Shown piece by piece: positions 43,495 to 51,890 of a stretch of DNA of 64,000 bases. The notes under the pieces are model-generated. The model did no database searches, was not told the DNA's origin, and saw only the letters and a list, made by a program, of their open reading frames with translations. The first letter of the stretch is position 1. Each line of letters starts with the position of its first letter. The DNA lies in contig NZ_JBDSLS010000108.1 of the NCBI RefSeq assembly GCF_039916245.1, positions 1-64,000 of the forward strand, given 5' to 3'. Source of the DNA: Gelidibacter sp039916245. Its GTDB lineage: Bacteria; Bacteroidota; Bacteroidia; Flavobacteriales; Flavobacteriaceae. The position numbers and the translations under genes are program-made.

Positions 43495-45900
43495 ATGATT
43501 GTAAATACTGAATTAGAAAATAAAGGGAATTTATTCCCATCGAAAATAATAGCTTATAAAAAAGATGTAGACACACTTTATTTTTCAACAGATAATGATG
43601 TGGTTCTTGAAATGACCATTTTAAGGGATAGTGTGATCCGTTTCAGATATACGACTACGGGCACCTTTGAAAAGGATTTCTCTTATGCCATTACAAAATA
43701 TGCCAGTAAAGGTTTTAACCATCTTGAAATTGAAGATGAGGCCGAATCCTATAAGGTTACGACATCAAAACTCATCTGCCATATTAGAAAAGACGATTTA
43801 AAAGTTCACATTTTTGATGCCAAAGACCATAAACTCATCAATGAAGACGAATTGGGATTTCATTGGGAAGAAAGCTATGAATATGGTGGGAACATCGTGA
43901 AAATGAGCAAAATCTCTCATGATGGCGAAAGTTATTATGGGCTTGGTGATAAACCTGAGGAGCTCAATTTAAAAGGCAAACGTTTTGAAAACTGGGTTTC
44001 GGATAGTTACGCCTTCGGAAAAGGGACGGATCCTATCTATAAGGCCATTCCGTTTTACACGGGCTTGCATAATAAAAAAGCGTACGGAATTTTCTTTGAC
44101 AACAGCTTCAGATCTTATTTTGATTTTTCTCAAGAAAGACGGAATGTTACCAGTTTCTGGGCGCAAGGTGGTGAAATGAATTATTATTTCATCTACGGTC
44201 CTCAAATGGAAGATGTCGTTGCCAATTATACGGATTTGACAGGGAAACCACACCAATTGCCGCCATTATGGGCTTTAGGTTTCCATCAATGTAAGTGGAG
44301 TTATTATCCGGAATCTACTGTAAAAGAAATCACCCAAAAGTTTAGAGATTTAAAGATTCCTTGTGATGCCATCTATTTGGACATTGACTATATGGATGGC
44401 TTTAGATGTTTTACTTGGGATAAAAATAAATTTCCTGATCCGAAACGCATGGTTAAGGAATTATTGGATGATGGTTTTAAAACCGTCGTCATTATTGATC
44501 CAGGAATTAAAATCGATAAAGATTATTCTGTTTTTACCGAGGCTGTTGAAAATGATTATTTCTGTAAACGCGCCGATGGCCCTTTTATGAAAGGTAAAGT
44601 GTGGCCTGGAGAATGTTATTTTCCAGATTTTACAAATAAAAAAGTACGTGATTGGTGGTCGGATTTATTCAGGGAATTGGTTGAGGATGTCGGCGTTAGA
44701 GGGGTTTGGAATGATATGAACGAGCCTGCCGTTATGGAAGTGCCTAACAAGACATTTCCCGATGATGTACGTCATGACTATGATGGGAATCACTGCAGTC
44801 ATAGGAAAGCGCATAATATCTATGGAATGCAAATGGCAAGAGCTACTTACCAAGGCGTGAAGAAATTTGTGTATCCAAAACGTCCATTTGTCATCACACG
44901 TGCAGCCTATTCAGGGACGCAACGCTATTGCTCGACATGGACAGGAGATAACATTGCTTCTTGGGAGCATTTATGGATTGCCAATGTTCAGGCACAGCGT
45001 ATGGCGATGTCAGGATTTTCATTTGCTGGCAGCGATATTGGAGGATTCGCCGAGCAGCCTAGTGGTGAACTATTTACACGTTGGATCCAATTAGGTGTTT
45101 TCCATCCATTTTGTAGAGTGCATTCTTCAGGAGATCATGGCAATCAGGAGCCATGGACTTTTGATGAGGACGTGACCAATATTGTTCGTAAATTCATTGA
45201 ATTACGCATGCAGTTATTACCTTATTTATATACTTCCTTTTGGAAATATGTGGAAGAAGGTACGCCAATGCTAAAATCGTTAGTGTTATTTGATCAGGAC
45301 GACGTGCATACACATTACAGATCTGATGAATTTATTTATGGTGAACACTTGTTGGTTTGCCCAATTTTAGAGGCAAATGCTCGCGGCAGACGTATGTTTG
45401 TGCCACGTGGCGAATGGTTTAACTATTGGACGGATCAATTGGTATCTGGTGGAAAGGAAATGTGGGTGGATGCGGATATTGAAACCATTCCAATTTTTGT
45501 AAAAGCAGGAGCGATTATTCCAAAATATCCGATCCAACAATATGTTGGCGAAATTGATATTGAGGAAGTGACCTTGGACGTTTATTTTAAAAACGGAAAG
45601 GAAGCTTCTTCCTTATATGATGATGCGCACGATGGTTATGATTATACCAAAGGTCGTTTTAGTTTACGTACGTTTAAATTGACTGGAAAATCAGACGAAC
45701 TTATTATCCAACAGCATAAGGAAGGAAAATACGATGCCGGTTACCAAAAATTTAAAATTAAGTTTCACGGACTTCCGTTTACCGTGAGCAAGCTTCAGGT
45801 TGACAACGAAGAAATTCCTTTAAGTGACGTCAAAATGAATGGTGACAATACGATGATCGTCGAAAAAGGGTTTTCGGAATTGCATATTTTTGGAAAATAG
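43495..45900 (+). CDS. GH31 alpha-glucosidase
   Basis: 801 aa, no signal peptide, so cytoplasmic. The catalytic nucleophile is Asp407 in RGVWNDMNEPAVME. Other GH31 marks are PPLWALGFHQCKWSYYPE, IYLDIDYMDGFRCFTWD, GDNIASWEHLW, and FAGSDIGGFAEQPSGELFTRW. The N-terminal galactose-mutarotase-like domain and C-terminal beta domains are present and the length is normal. It would release glucose from maltose or other alpha-glucosides. It lies 200 bp after glgB on the same strand; joint glucan turnover is likely. The 43296-43494 gap is the continued Lys-rich frame plus AT-rich DNA. Confidence 0.94.
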   Translation: MIVNTELENKGNLFPSKIIAYKKDVDTLYFSTDNDVVLEMTILRDSVIRFRYTTTGTFEKDFSYAITKYASKGFNHLEIEDEAESYKVTTSKLICHIRKDDLKVHIFDAKDHKLINEDELGFHWEESYEYGGNIVKMSKISHDGESYYGLGDKPEELNLKGKRFENWVSDSYAFGKGTDPIYKAIPFYTGLHNKKAYGIFFDNSFRSYFDFSQERRNVTSFWAQGGEMNYYFIYGPQMEDVVANYTDLTGKPHQLPPLWALGFHQCKWSYYPESTVKEITQKFRDLKIPCDAIYLDIDYMDGFRCFTWDKNKFPDPKRMVKELLDDGFKTVVIIDPGIKIDKDYSVFTEAVENDYFCKRADGPFMKGKVWPGECYFPDFTNKKVRDWWSDLFRELVEDVGVRGVWNDMNEPAVMEVPNKTFPDDVRHDYDGNHCSHRKAHNIYGMQMARATYQGVKKFVYPKRPFVITRAAYSGTQRYCSTWTGDNIASWEHLWIANVQAQRMAMSGFSFAGSDIGGFAEQPSGELFTRWIQLGVFHPFCRVHSSGDHGNQEPWTFDEDVTNIVRKFIELRMQLLPYLYTSFWKYVEEGTPMLKSLVLFDQDDVHTHYRSDEFIYGEHLLVCPILEANARGRRMFVPRGEWFNYWTDQLVSGGKEMWVDADIETIPIFVKAGAIIPKYPIQQYVGEIDIEEVTLDVYFKNGKEASSLYDDAHDGYDYTKGRFSLRTFKLTGKSDELIIQQHKEGKYDAGYQKFKIKFHGLPFTVSKLQVDNEEIPLSDVKMNGDNTMIVEKGFSELHIFGK

Positions 45901-46005
45901 GAGGTTACAATAAATTTATAAAGCTAAAACAATTTCGATTTGAATTAACTCATTAGTTATTTTTCGTGTAATTTTATCCCATAAAATATTTTAAAGAATT
46001 ATAAA

Positions 46006-46824
46006 ATGAAATATAAAAATTCAATAGTAGCGATGGGTGGTTTGGCACTTTTTTTATCTTGTGCTACAAATCCATTTACAGGAAGTAAGACGTTAGCGCT
46101 TGTGCCTAACTCTCAGCTTTTCCCAACCGCTTTTGCGCAATATGATCAATTTTTAACTGAACACAAGATCATAAAAGGCACAAAAGATGCAGAAATGGTT
46201 AAACGTGTCGGTCAGAAAATAGCCGTCGCCGCTGAGCGCTGGTTAGATGCTAACGGCTATCAAGGGTATTTAAAAGATTACAAATGGGAATACAATCTGG
46301 TAGAAGATAAAACCGTAAACGCTTGGTGTATGCCAGGTGGTAAAATTGTCGTATATACAGGTATTTTACCAATAGCAAAAGATGAAGCAGGATTAGCTGC
46401 CATTATGGGTCATGAAGTGTCACACGCCCTTGCTAACCATGGACAGCAACGTATGAGTGCGGGAATGGTTCAGCAATTAGGATCTGTTGCTGGGAATGTT
46501 GTGATTAAAGATCAAGAAACTTTAAATCTGTTTAACCAAGCTTATGGTATTGGATCTGAAGTAGGATTAATGTTGCCATTTAGTCGAAGCCATGAAACAG
46601 AAGCCGATGAAATCGGTCTATATTTAATGGCCATTGCAGGCTATGAGCCGATGGAAGCGGCGAACTTATGGAGACGTATGAGCGCACAAAGTGGAGGACA
46701 AGCACCACCTGAATTTTTGAGCACGCACCCTGCCAATGAAACACGTATCAGAAACATTGAAGCACACGCTGCTAAAGCAAAAGAAGAAGCCAGAAAATTT
46801 GGAGTGACTACTTTTAAAAGTTAA
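46006..46824 (+). CDS. M48-family metalloprotease, lipoprotein
   Basis: 272 aa. The N-terminus AMGGLALFLSCATNPFTGSK has a lipobox (FLSC), so it is anchored in the envelope like BepA/LoiP. Zinc motif H136EVSHALANHGQQRMS, with the third ligand Glu in SHETEADEIGLYLMA. CMPGGKIVVYTGIL and PEFLSTHPANETRIRNI are typical of the family. It probably degrades misfolded outer-membrane proteins (inferred from LoiP/BepA). Single gene with terminator. Confidence 0.93.
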   Translation: MKYKNSIVAMGGLALFLSCATNPFTGSKTLALVPNSQLFPTAFAQYDQFLTEHKIIKGTKDAEMVKRVGQKIAVAAERWLDANGYQGYLKDYKWEYNLVEDKTVNAWCMPGGKIVVYTGILPIAKDEAGLAAIMGHEVSHALANHGQQRMSAGMVQQLGSVAGNVVIKDQETLNLFNQAYGIGSEVGLMLPFSRSHETEADEIGLYLMAIAGYEPMEAANLWRRMSAQSGGQAPPEFLSTHPANETRIRNIEAHAAKAKEEARKFGVTTFKS

Positions 46825-46856
46825 TCCATCTCTGTTTTAAAATAAATATCTATTTT

Positions 46857-46899
46857 TAAAAGCTGTTCTATTCCAAAATTGGAGCGAACAGCTTTTTTT
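46857..46899 (+). terminator. Intrinsic terminator of the M48 gene
   Basis: AAAAGCTGTTC pairs with GAACAGCTTTT, followed by TTT, 33 bp after the stop. Confidence 0.88.
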
Positions 46900-47044
46900 A
46901 TGTGAAATATTAAAAACAGAATTAAGACCGCTTCGCTTTCAGAATATTGAATCAAGACAGGATCCGATAAATGTTATAGGTTTTAGCTTTTATGGCGACT
47001 ATTGGAATTTGAGTATAAAAAATAAAAATAAATAATAATTCATA

Positions 47045-48421
47045 ATGGAACCACTTCAAAAAGGAAGCAAAAAATTACTGAATGCCTGGGCGTTTTATGA
47101 TTGGGCAAATTCAGTATATACGCTGACCATTGCGTCTTCAATTTTTCCGATTTTTTATTCGTCGTTGTTCATTGCTGAAATTAAAAAAGTGGATGCTTTC
47201 GGTTTTGAATTTAAAAGCACGGCCCTTATTACCTTTGTGACTGCTTTCACATTTTTGATCGTCGCAATTTCATCGCCTATTTTGTCAGGTATTGCCGATT
47301 ATGTTGGCAATAAGAAAAGTTTTATGAAGTTTTTCTGCTATTTAGGCGGACTTGGTTGCATTGGATTATTTTGGTTTAGCCTCGAGAACATCCATCTTAG
47401 CTTGCTGTTTTACTTTATGGGCTTGCTGGGTTATTGGGGTAGTTTGGTTTTTTACAATTCTTATCTTCCGGATATTGCCTTTCCTGAACAACAAGACCGA
47501 ATTAGCGCCAAAGGCTTTTCAATGGGATATTTTGGAAGCGTGCTTTTATTGATCTTTAATTTGACAATGGTCATGATGCCTGAGTTTTTTGGCTTTGATG
47601 TTTCTGTAGCTCCAGATATTTTAGCAACGGGATCAGCAGCCGAAATTGAATTGGCAACAGAAGCAGCTAAAAATGCGGCATCTGTTGAAGCTATGAAAGT
47701 GTCCTTTATAACGGTAGGTGTGTGGTGGATTTTATTTAGTCAGTACACTTTTTATATTTTGCCTAAAGGCGTTTCTAATGGGCATAAGGTTACTAAATCC
47801 ATTGTATTCAACGGCCTAAAAGAGTTGCGAAACGTTTGGTTAGGCTTGACTTCTAATTTAAGGTTGAAACGTTATCTCGCTGCCTTTTTCGTTTTTAGTA
47901 TGGCGGTGCAAACCATTATGTTGGTGGCCGTTTATTTTGGAGAAGAAGAAATTGCTTGGGTTGATAGTGGTCAAAAAACCATAGGTTTAATTATTAGTAT
48001 TTTGATCATTCAATTAGTAGCTATTATTGGTGCGGTTTTAACTTCAAAAGCATCGGCTAAGTTTGGAAACATCAATACCTTGATCGCCATCAATATGATC
48101 TGGATGGGCTTATGTTTTTATGCCTATTTTATGATTACGCCCATGGACTTTTATATTGCAGCCATTTTCGTTGGTTTTGTGATGGGAGGCGTCCAATCGT
48201 TGGCGCGTTCCACCTATTCCAAGTTTTTACCAGAAACAAAGGATACGACTTCCTATTTTAGTTTTTATGATGTCGCCGAAAAAATAGGAATCGTTATTGG
48301 CATGGTCATTTTTGCGACTATAGATCAAATTTCGGGTAGTATGCGCAATGCGATTTTATTCTTGTTTGTGTTCTTTTTAGCGGGTATTATATTACTGTTT
48401 AGAGTGCCCAAATCAGAGTAA
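47045..48421 (+). CDS. UMF1-type MFS transporter
   Basis: 458 aa with about twelve hydrophobic helices. The start NAWAFYDWANSVYTLTIASS and IFPIFYSSLF is the hallmark of the UMF1/Atg22-like branch of the major facilitator superfamily; later GVQSLARSTYSKFLPETKDTT and YFSFYDVAEKIGIVIGM are also typical. The substrate is unknown; yeast Atg22 exports amino acids. It stands alone; the 46900-47044 gap holds AT-rich DNA without a clear promoter. Confidence 0.9.
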   Translation: MEPLQKGSKKLLNAWAFYDWANSVYTLTIASSIFPIFYSSLFIAEIKKVDAFGFEFKSTALITFVTAFTFLIVAISSPILSGIADYVGNKKSFMKFFCYLGGLGCIGLFWFSLENIHLSLLFYFMGLLGYWGSLVFYNSYLPDIAFPEQQDRISAKGFSMGYFGSVLLLIFNLTMVMMPEFFGFDVSVAPDILATGSAAEIELATEAAKNAASVEAMKVSFITVGVWWILFSQYTFYILPKGVSNGHKVTKSIVFNGLKELRNVWLGLTSNLRLKRYLAAFFVFSMAVQTIMLVAVYFGEEEIAWVDSGQKTIGLIISILIIQLVAIIGAVLTSKASAKFGNINTLIAINMIWMGLCFYAYFMITPMDFYIAAIFVGFVMGGVQSLARSTYSKFLPETKDTTSYFSFYDVAEKIGIVIGMVIFATIDQISGSMRNAILFLFVFFLAGIILLFRVPKSE

Positions 48422-48502
48422 CCATTAATAGTCAACTCTGTTTGTGGAATTCTTTTAATCACTAAGCTATGATTTGAAATCTATGATTTAGACTACTTAC
48501 AA

Positions 48503-49216
48503 TTAGTTGCTTATACTTCCTGAACCCGCCACTTTGGAGTCTTCAGTTTTTGGGTTGCCTCTGTATTTAATATCGCCCGAACCTGTCACACGTGCTTTTA
48601 GGTGACCATTGCAAACCACTTTTGCATCTCCTGAACCTGTCACAGAAACATCGACATCAGTAGCATCCAAGTTAAAGCCTTTGTATTCTCCAGAACCAGA
48701 AACGCTTACGTTTAACGTGTTAGTCTTTCCTTTTAAATCCAATTCGCCAGAACCATTAACACCAGCTTCTATTGAAGTGACATCTAGGTTTAATTTTACA
48801 TCGCCAGATCCTGTTACTGAAACTTTGAAACGCGTGGTCGAAATAATGCCTTCATTCCAAACATCTCCTGAACCAGCAAGTGATACAGCACTGATGTCTT
48901 CAAAAGGAACCGTAATTTTAATGGTTTTGTTTCTGGAAGTTTGCAAACTGATATTATTTTCTGTTTTAATAGTCAAATTACCATTTTTGACTTCGGTAAT
49001 AATATAGGGTAATAGATTTTCTTCACCTTCAATTTTAATCTGACCTTCTTTTCCAGAAACTAAAACATAGTCGAAAGATCCTGCAAAATTCACGGTATTA
49101 TAATCGGAAGTGGTTCTGGTTACGGAAGTGATATTACCATTTCCTTTAATTCTCTTTTGTGCTTGAATAGTGCTTGCAACCAATAATGCTGCAATTAAAA
49201 CGATTGATTTTTTCAT
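48503..49216 (-). CDS. Head-GIN (DUF2807) secreted beta-helix protein
   Basis: The ATG at 49216 gives 237 aa: signal peptide KKSIVLIAALLVASTIQAQ, then a right-handed beta-repeat with six GSGD/GSGE/GSGS turns (LAGSGDVWNEG, VTGSGDVKLNL, GVNGSGELDLK, and so on). The family is named for the GIN residues and is common in Bacteroidota envelopes, function unknown. An alternative start at 49234 would place six residues before the signal peptide. Last gene of the sigma/anti-sigma operon, after a 62-bp palindromic repeat. Confidence 0.85.
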   Translation of the reverse strand: MKKSIVLIAALLVASTIQAQKRIKGNGNITSVTRTTSDYNTVNFAGSFDYVLVSGKEGQIKIEGEENLLPYIITEVKNGNLTIKTENNISLQTSRNKTIKITVPFEDISAVSLAGSGDVWNEGIISTTRFKVSVTGSGDVKLNLDVTSIEAGVNGSGELDLKGKTNTLNVSVSGSGEYKGFNLDATDVDVSVTGSGDAKVVCNGHLKARVTGSGDIKYRGNPKTEDSKVAGSGSISN

Positions 49217-49229
49217 AATAGAGTTTTTT

Positions 49230-49291
49230 GTCATTTCCGCGAAGGCGGAAATCTTATTTAATTTTAGTCATTTCCGCGTAGACGGAAATCT
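49230..49291. repeat. Two palindromic TCATTTCCGCG repeats
   Basis: Copies at 49230-49253 (ATTTCCGCGAAGGCGGAAAT) and 49267-49291 (ATTTCCGCGTAGACGGAAAT). Each is a hairpin. They lie between two genes of one operon, so they may tune or process the mRNA. Confidence 0.75.
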
Positions 49292-49295
49292 GTTA

Positions 49296-50378
49296 TTAAT
49301 TTCTTTTGAAGGTTACACTGCCGTAATCAGAAGTAATTTTAATGAGGTTGTTAGTGTTGGAGTTTCCATAATATCCTTGATAATACTTGTCAGAGGATTG
49401 TGTTTTTTGCTTGGTGAATTGAAAGTCTTCAGCACCTCTAAGCGAAGCGTATTCCAATGTGATGTCAAACCTAAATTGGTATCCAGAATCGTAACCGATA
49501 GTTACACCAGTATAATCGGAGTCAATAGAGACATTACCAGCATTGGCAGTCATTCGATCAATTTTTATGGAACCATAATCGGCGTTGACTTGGATATTCT
49601 TGTAAACCTCTCCGAAACGTGCCGTAAGATAATCGCCTTTACCTTTTACATTATTTGCTTTGTCAATAGTTATGGAGCCATAATCACAGGTATAGCTGAC
49701 TTCTTCAGCAATTTCTACGACTGACCTTGTGTAATCGGCATTGATTTCCAGGTTTTTTGTTTTTGCAACGGTAAATCCGCTATAATCGGCATTGATTTTT
49801 CCACTTTTAATGAATTCAAAATAGCTGTTGTTGGTATAATCAAATGAAATGTAATTATTGTCTGCCAACAATTCTTTGGTCGTAATCTTGCCATAATCAC
49901 AGCTTATTTTTGCTTGGCCTTCCAATCGATCCAAATTAATGCTTCCGTAATCATTGTTCAAATCGACACTATTGGTTATGGGCAACTTTATTAGGTAATT
50001 GATTTCCATATTGACATTGCTGTTTTTACCCCAATTCCACCAAGTGTTGGAATTCTTTTTATTGAATACCGTTTTTGCAGAAACCAGGCTGGATGACGCT
50101 TGAAAATCGACCGTGATATCATTCAGTTTTTCTTCTACTTTTTCTAAACTATTACCGTTGGTTTTGATTTTCACTTCAATACTAATCGTGTTTCCCGAAT
50201 AGGTAATAATATTAATGTTGCCATAACTGTTGTTGATTTTTAATAACGCCTCACGGTTTACGGAGAATTCTTTTTTAATGGTTTTTTCTTTCGTGTGTTT
50301 GCCCTGCCATCCAGATTCTGCAAAAGTTAAATGGGAGAGAAGAAGGAATATAACGAGAAAATTGAATTTGATTTTCAT
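49296..50378 (-). CDS. DUF4097-like secreted beta-repeat protein
   Basis: 360 aa with signal peptide FNFLVIFLLLSHLTFAE. The mature part repeats the theme DYGSI/DYTGV/DYGKI about ten times (NNDYGSINLD, CDYGKITTKE, NADYGSIKID, SDYTGVTIGY), a beta-solenoid like the DUF4097 and head-GIN families. It sits between the anti-sigma-like gene (10 bp upstream) and the head-GIN gene. Together these proteins may report on or reinforce the envelope under control of the sigma factor; this is inferred. Confidence 0.82.
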   Translation of the reverse strand: MKIKFNFLVIFLLLSHLTFAESGWQGKHTKEKTIKKEFSVNREALLKINNSYGNINIITYSGNTISIEVKIKTNGNSLEKVEEKLNDITVDFQASSSLVSAKTVFNKKNSNTWWNWGKNSNVNMEINYLIKLPITNSVDLNNDYGSINLDRLEGQAKISCDYGKITTKELLADNNYISFDYTNNSYFEFIKSGKINADYSGFTVAKTKNLEINADYTRSVVEIAEEVSYTCDYGSITIDKANNVKGKGDYLTARFGEVYKNIQVNADYGSIKIDRMTANAGNVSIDSDYTGVTIGYDSGYQFRFDITLEYASLRGAEDFQFTKQKTQSSDKYYQGYYGNSNTNNLIKITSDYGSVTFKRN

Positions 50379-50388
50379 GGGTTTTAAT

Positions 50389-50943
50389 TTAAAGGGTCAT
50401 TTGATTTTGTTTTACTTCTTTGAGTTGCTTTATGTCCTCAATTGTTTTTAAGACGTTTTCCAACAGCTCGATGCGGCTTTGGAAATTACTGATCATGGCA
50501 TAAATGACGCGTTTGTCATTACCGCTATCTTTTAGGTCAATTTTAAGTCGTTCATAATTTTTTTCTAAGAGTTCCATTTGCTTCAAAGCATCTGAAACCA
50601 TCATTTCATTCTCTGGACTGCGCTGATCTCTTATTTTGTTCAATTCAGAGGTAATCGCCGCAGTAAAAAAGTCTTTGGTTTGTGATAATTCTGGAGACAC
50701 ACTTGCCAAGCCGTTCTCTTGAGGTTTGTTATGTATGAAAAAGAACAAACCAAAGCATAAAACGATGGATGCTGCAATGGCCAAGAATGGCTTGTAAAAG
50801 GTGCGCTTTGGCTTTTTATCACTCACATTGCTGTTAGACTTTAGCCTGCCTAAAAACCGTTGCTCATGTCCATCTTCTGGCATTTCGTTGTCAAATTCAT
50901 TTTCTAAATTCTTGAAAAGTCTATCTAAGTTGTCTTCTTTCAT
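50389..50943 (-). CDS. Anti-sigma factor-like membrane protein
   Basis: 184 aa from ATG 50943. An N-terminal cytoplasmic segment (EDNLDRLFKNLENEFDNEMP) of ~60 residues, one TM helix (FLAIAASIVLCFGLFFFI), and a helical periplasmic part. Size, topology and place right after the sigma gene (13-bp gap) fit an anti-sigma factor, though no ZAS zinc motif (HxxxCxxC) is visible, so the class differs. The longer frame to 50973 would overlap the sigma gene by 17 bp. Confidence 0.72.
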   Translation of the reverse strand: MKEDNLDRLFKNLENEFDNEMPEDGHEQRFLGRLKSNSNVSDKKPKRTFYKPFLAIAASIVLCFGLFFFIHNKPQENGLASVSPELSQTKDFFTAAITSELNKIRDQRSPENEMMVSDALKQMELLEKNYERLKIDLKDSGNDKRVIYAMISNFQSRIELLENVLKTIEDIKQLKEVKQNQMTL

Positions 50944-50956
50944 TTTTTTTCGATTT

Positions 50957-51517
50957 TTAAAATCCGTCGACAAGCGTTAATTTTTGTCTCAAACTGTCTT
51001 TGGCTCTGGAGATCATGGTTCGGCAATTGGCATAACTAATATTCATAATGTCTCCAATTTCTTCATAATCATAGCCTTCAATTAAAAACAGAGTCAAGCC
51101 GATCCGGTAATTATCTTTTAAACTTTTCATGCACTGCATGATTTGGGCGGCTCTGAGATTGTTCCATTCATAATCTTCTTCAACACCTTGTTCGTCTTCC
51201 ACTCTATAAACGACATCATCTAAAGGCACATCTTTGTTTTTTTCATTTTTATGATAATCGTAAATACTATGATTGACGACAATCCGCTTTAACCATGGCC
51301 CAAACATCGCCATGTCTTTCAATGTGTCCAGCTTCGTAAAAGCCTTCAAAAATGATTCTTGCATGACGTCTTCGGCCTTAAAACTGTCTTTGACAATTCT
51401 AAAACTCGTGTTGTACATGGCTTTGTAATACCTGTTATAAACCTCCATTTGTGCACGTTGGTTACCAGATTTACATTGCTCAAGCAAGACTTCAATATGA
51501 TGGTGGGTTAGTGACAA
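50957..51517 (-). CDS. ECF RNA polymerase sigma factor
   Basis: 186 aa. Region 2: NRYYKAMYNTSFRIVKDSFK and AEDVMQESFLKAFTKLD; region 4: LTLFLIEGYDYEEIGDIMNI and SYANCRTMISRAKDSLRQKL, the helix-turn-helix. No region 3. It heads a four-gene minus-strand operon with the anti-sigma-like, DUF4097-like and head-GIN genes, a layout I recall from other Flavobacteriaceae. It probably autoregulates in response to envelope state (inferred). No consensus -7 seen upstream, which fits ECF control. Confidence 0.93.
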   Translation of the reverse strand: MSLTHHHIEVLLEQCKSGNQRAQMEVYNRYYKAMYNTSFRIVKDSFKAEDVMQESFLKAFTKLDTLKDMAMFGPWLKRIVVNHSIYDYHKNEKNKDVPLDDVVYRVEDEQGVEEDYEWNNLRAAQIMQCMKSLKDNYRIGLTLFLIEGYDYEEIGDIMNISYANCRTMISRAKDSLRQKLTLVDGF

Positions 51518-51599
51518 AAAACAATTACTTTGATATAAAGATGAAGTTATTTAAACTTTGTTACAGTTTGTAAAAAAATAAAGACAAAAGATACAAGAA

Positions 51600-51722
51600 T
51601 ATAGAGAAAAGAGTGATGTCAGCAGATAATCGAAGACAGATGACGGAAGACAGATGACCGAAGACAGATGACCGAAGACAGAGGACCGAAGACAGAGGAC
51701 TGCTGACTGAGACCTGCCGATT
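51600..51722. repeat. Tandem 14-bp repeat x5 (CGAAGACAGATGAC) with degenerate flanks
   Basis: Five 14-bp units from 51631 to 51700: three end ATGAC and two end AGGAC. The right flank degenerates into TGCTGACTGAGACCTGCCGA, the left into AGAAAAGAGTGATGTCAGC. Style as at 1973-2640 and 60399-60560. It lies between the divergent sigma and lon genes, with no S23-type gene here. Confidence 0.92.
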
Positions 51723-51890
51723 GAATACTAAGTCCCACAAACCAATTATGGCATAACTATTGAAAACATAGGATAGGAACCTTGATGATTTGTGAGTTAA
51801 CCTTCTGGTTGTCAATGTTTGTTTTGATTTTATAGTAACGTTAAAAATAACATTGTGTTAATTTGATGACATAATGACCTTAAATATAAT

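Noticed and set aside
51600..51722. CRISPR array
   Set aside because: The units are 14 bp, contiguous, without unique spacers, and no cas genes are nearby. The same holds for the 2-kb and 5.4-kb repeats.
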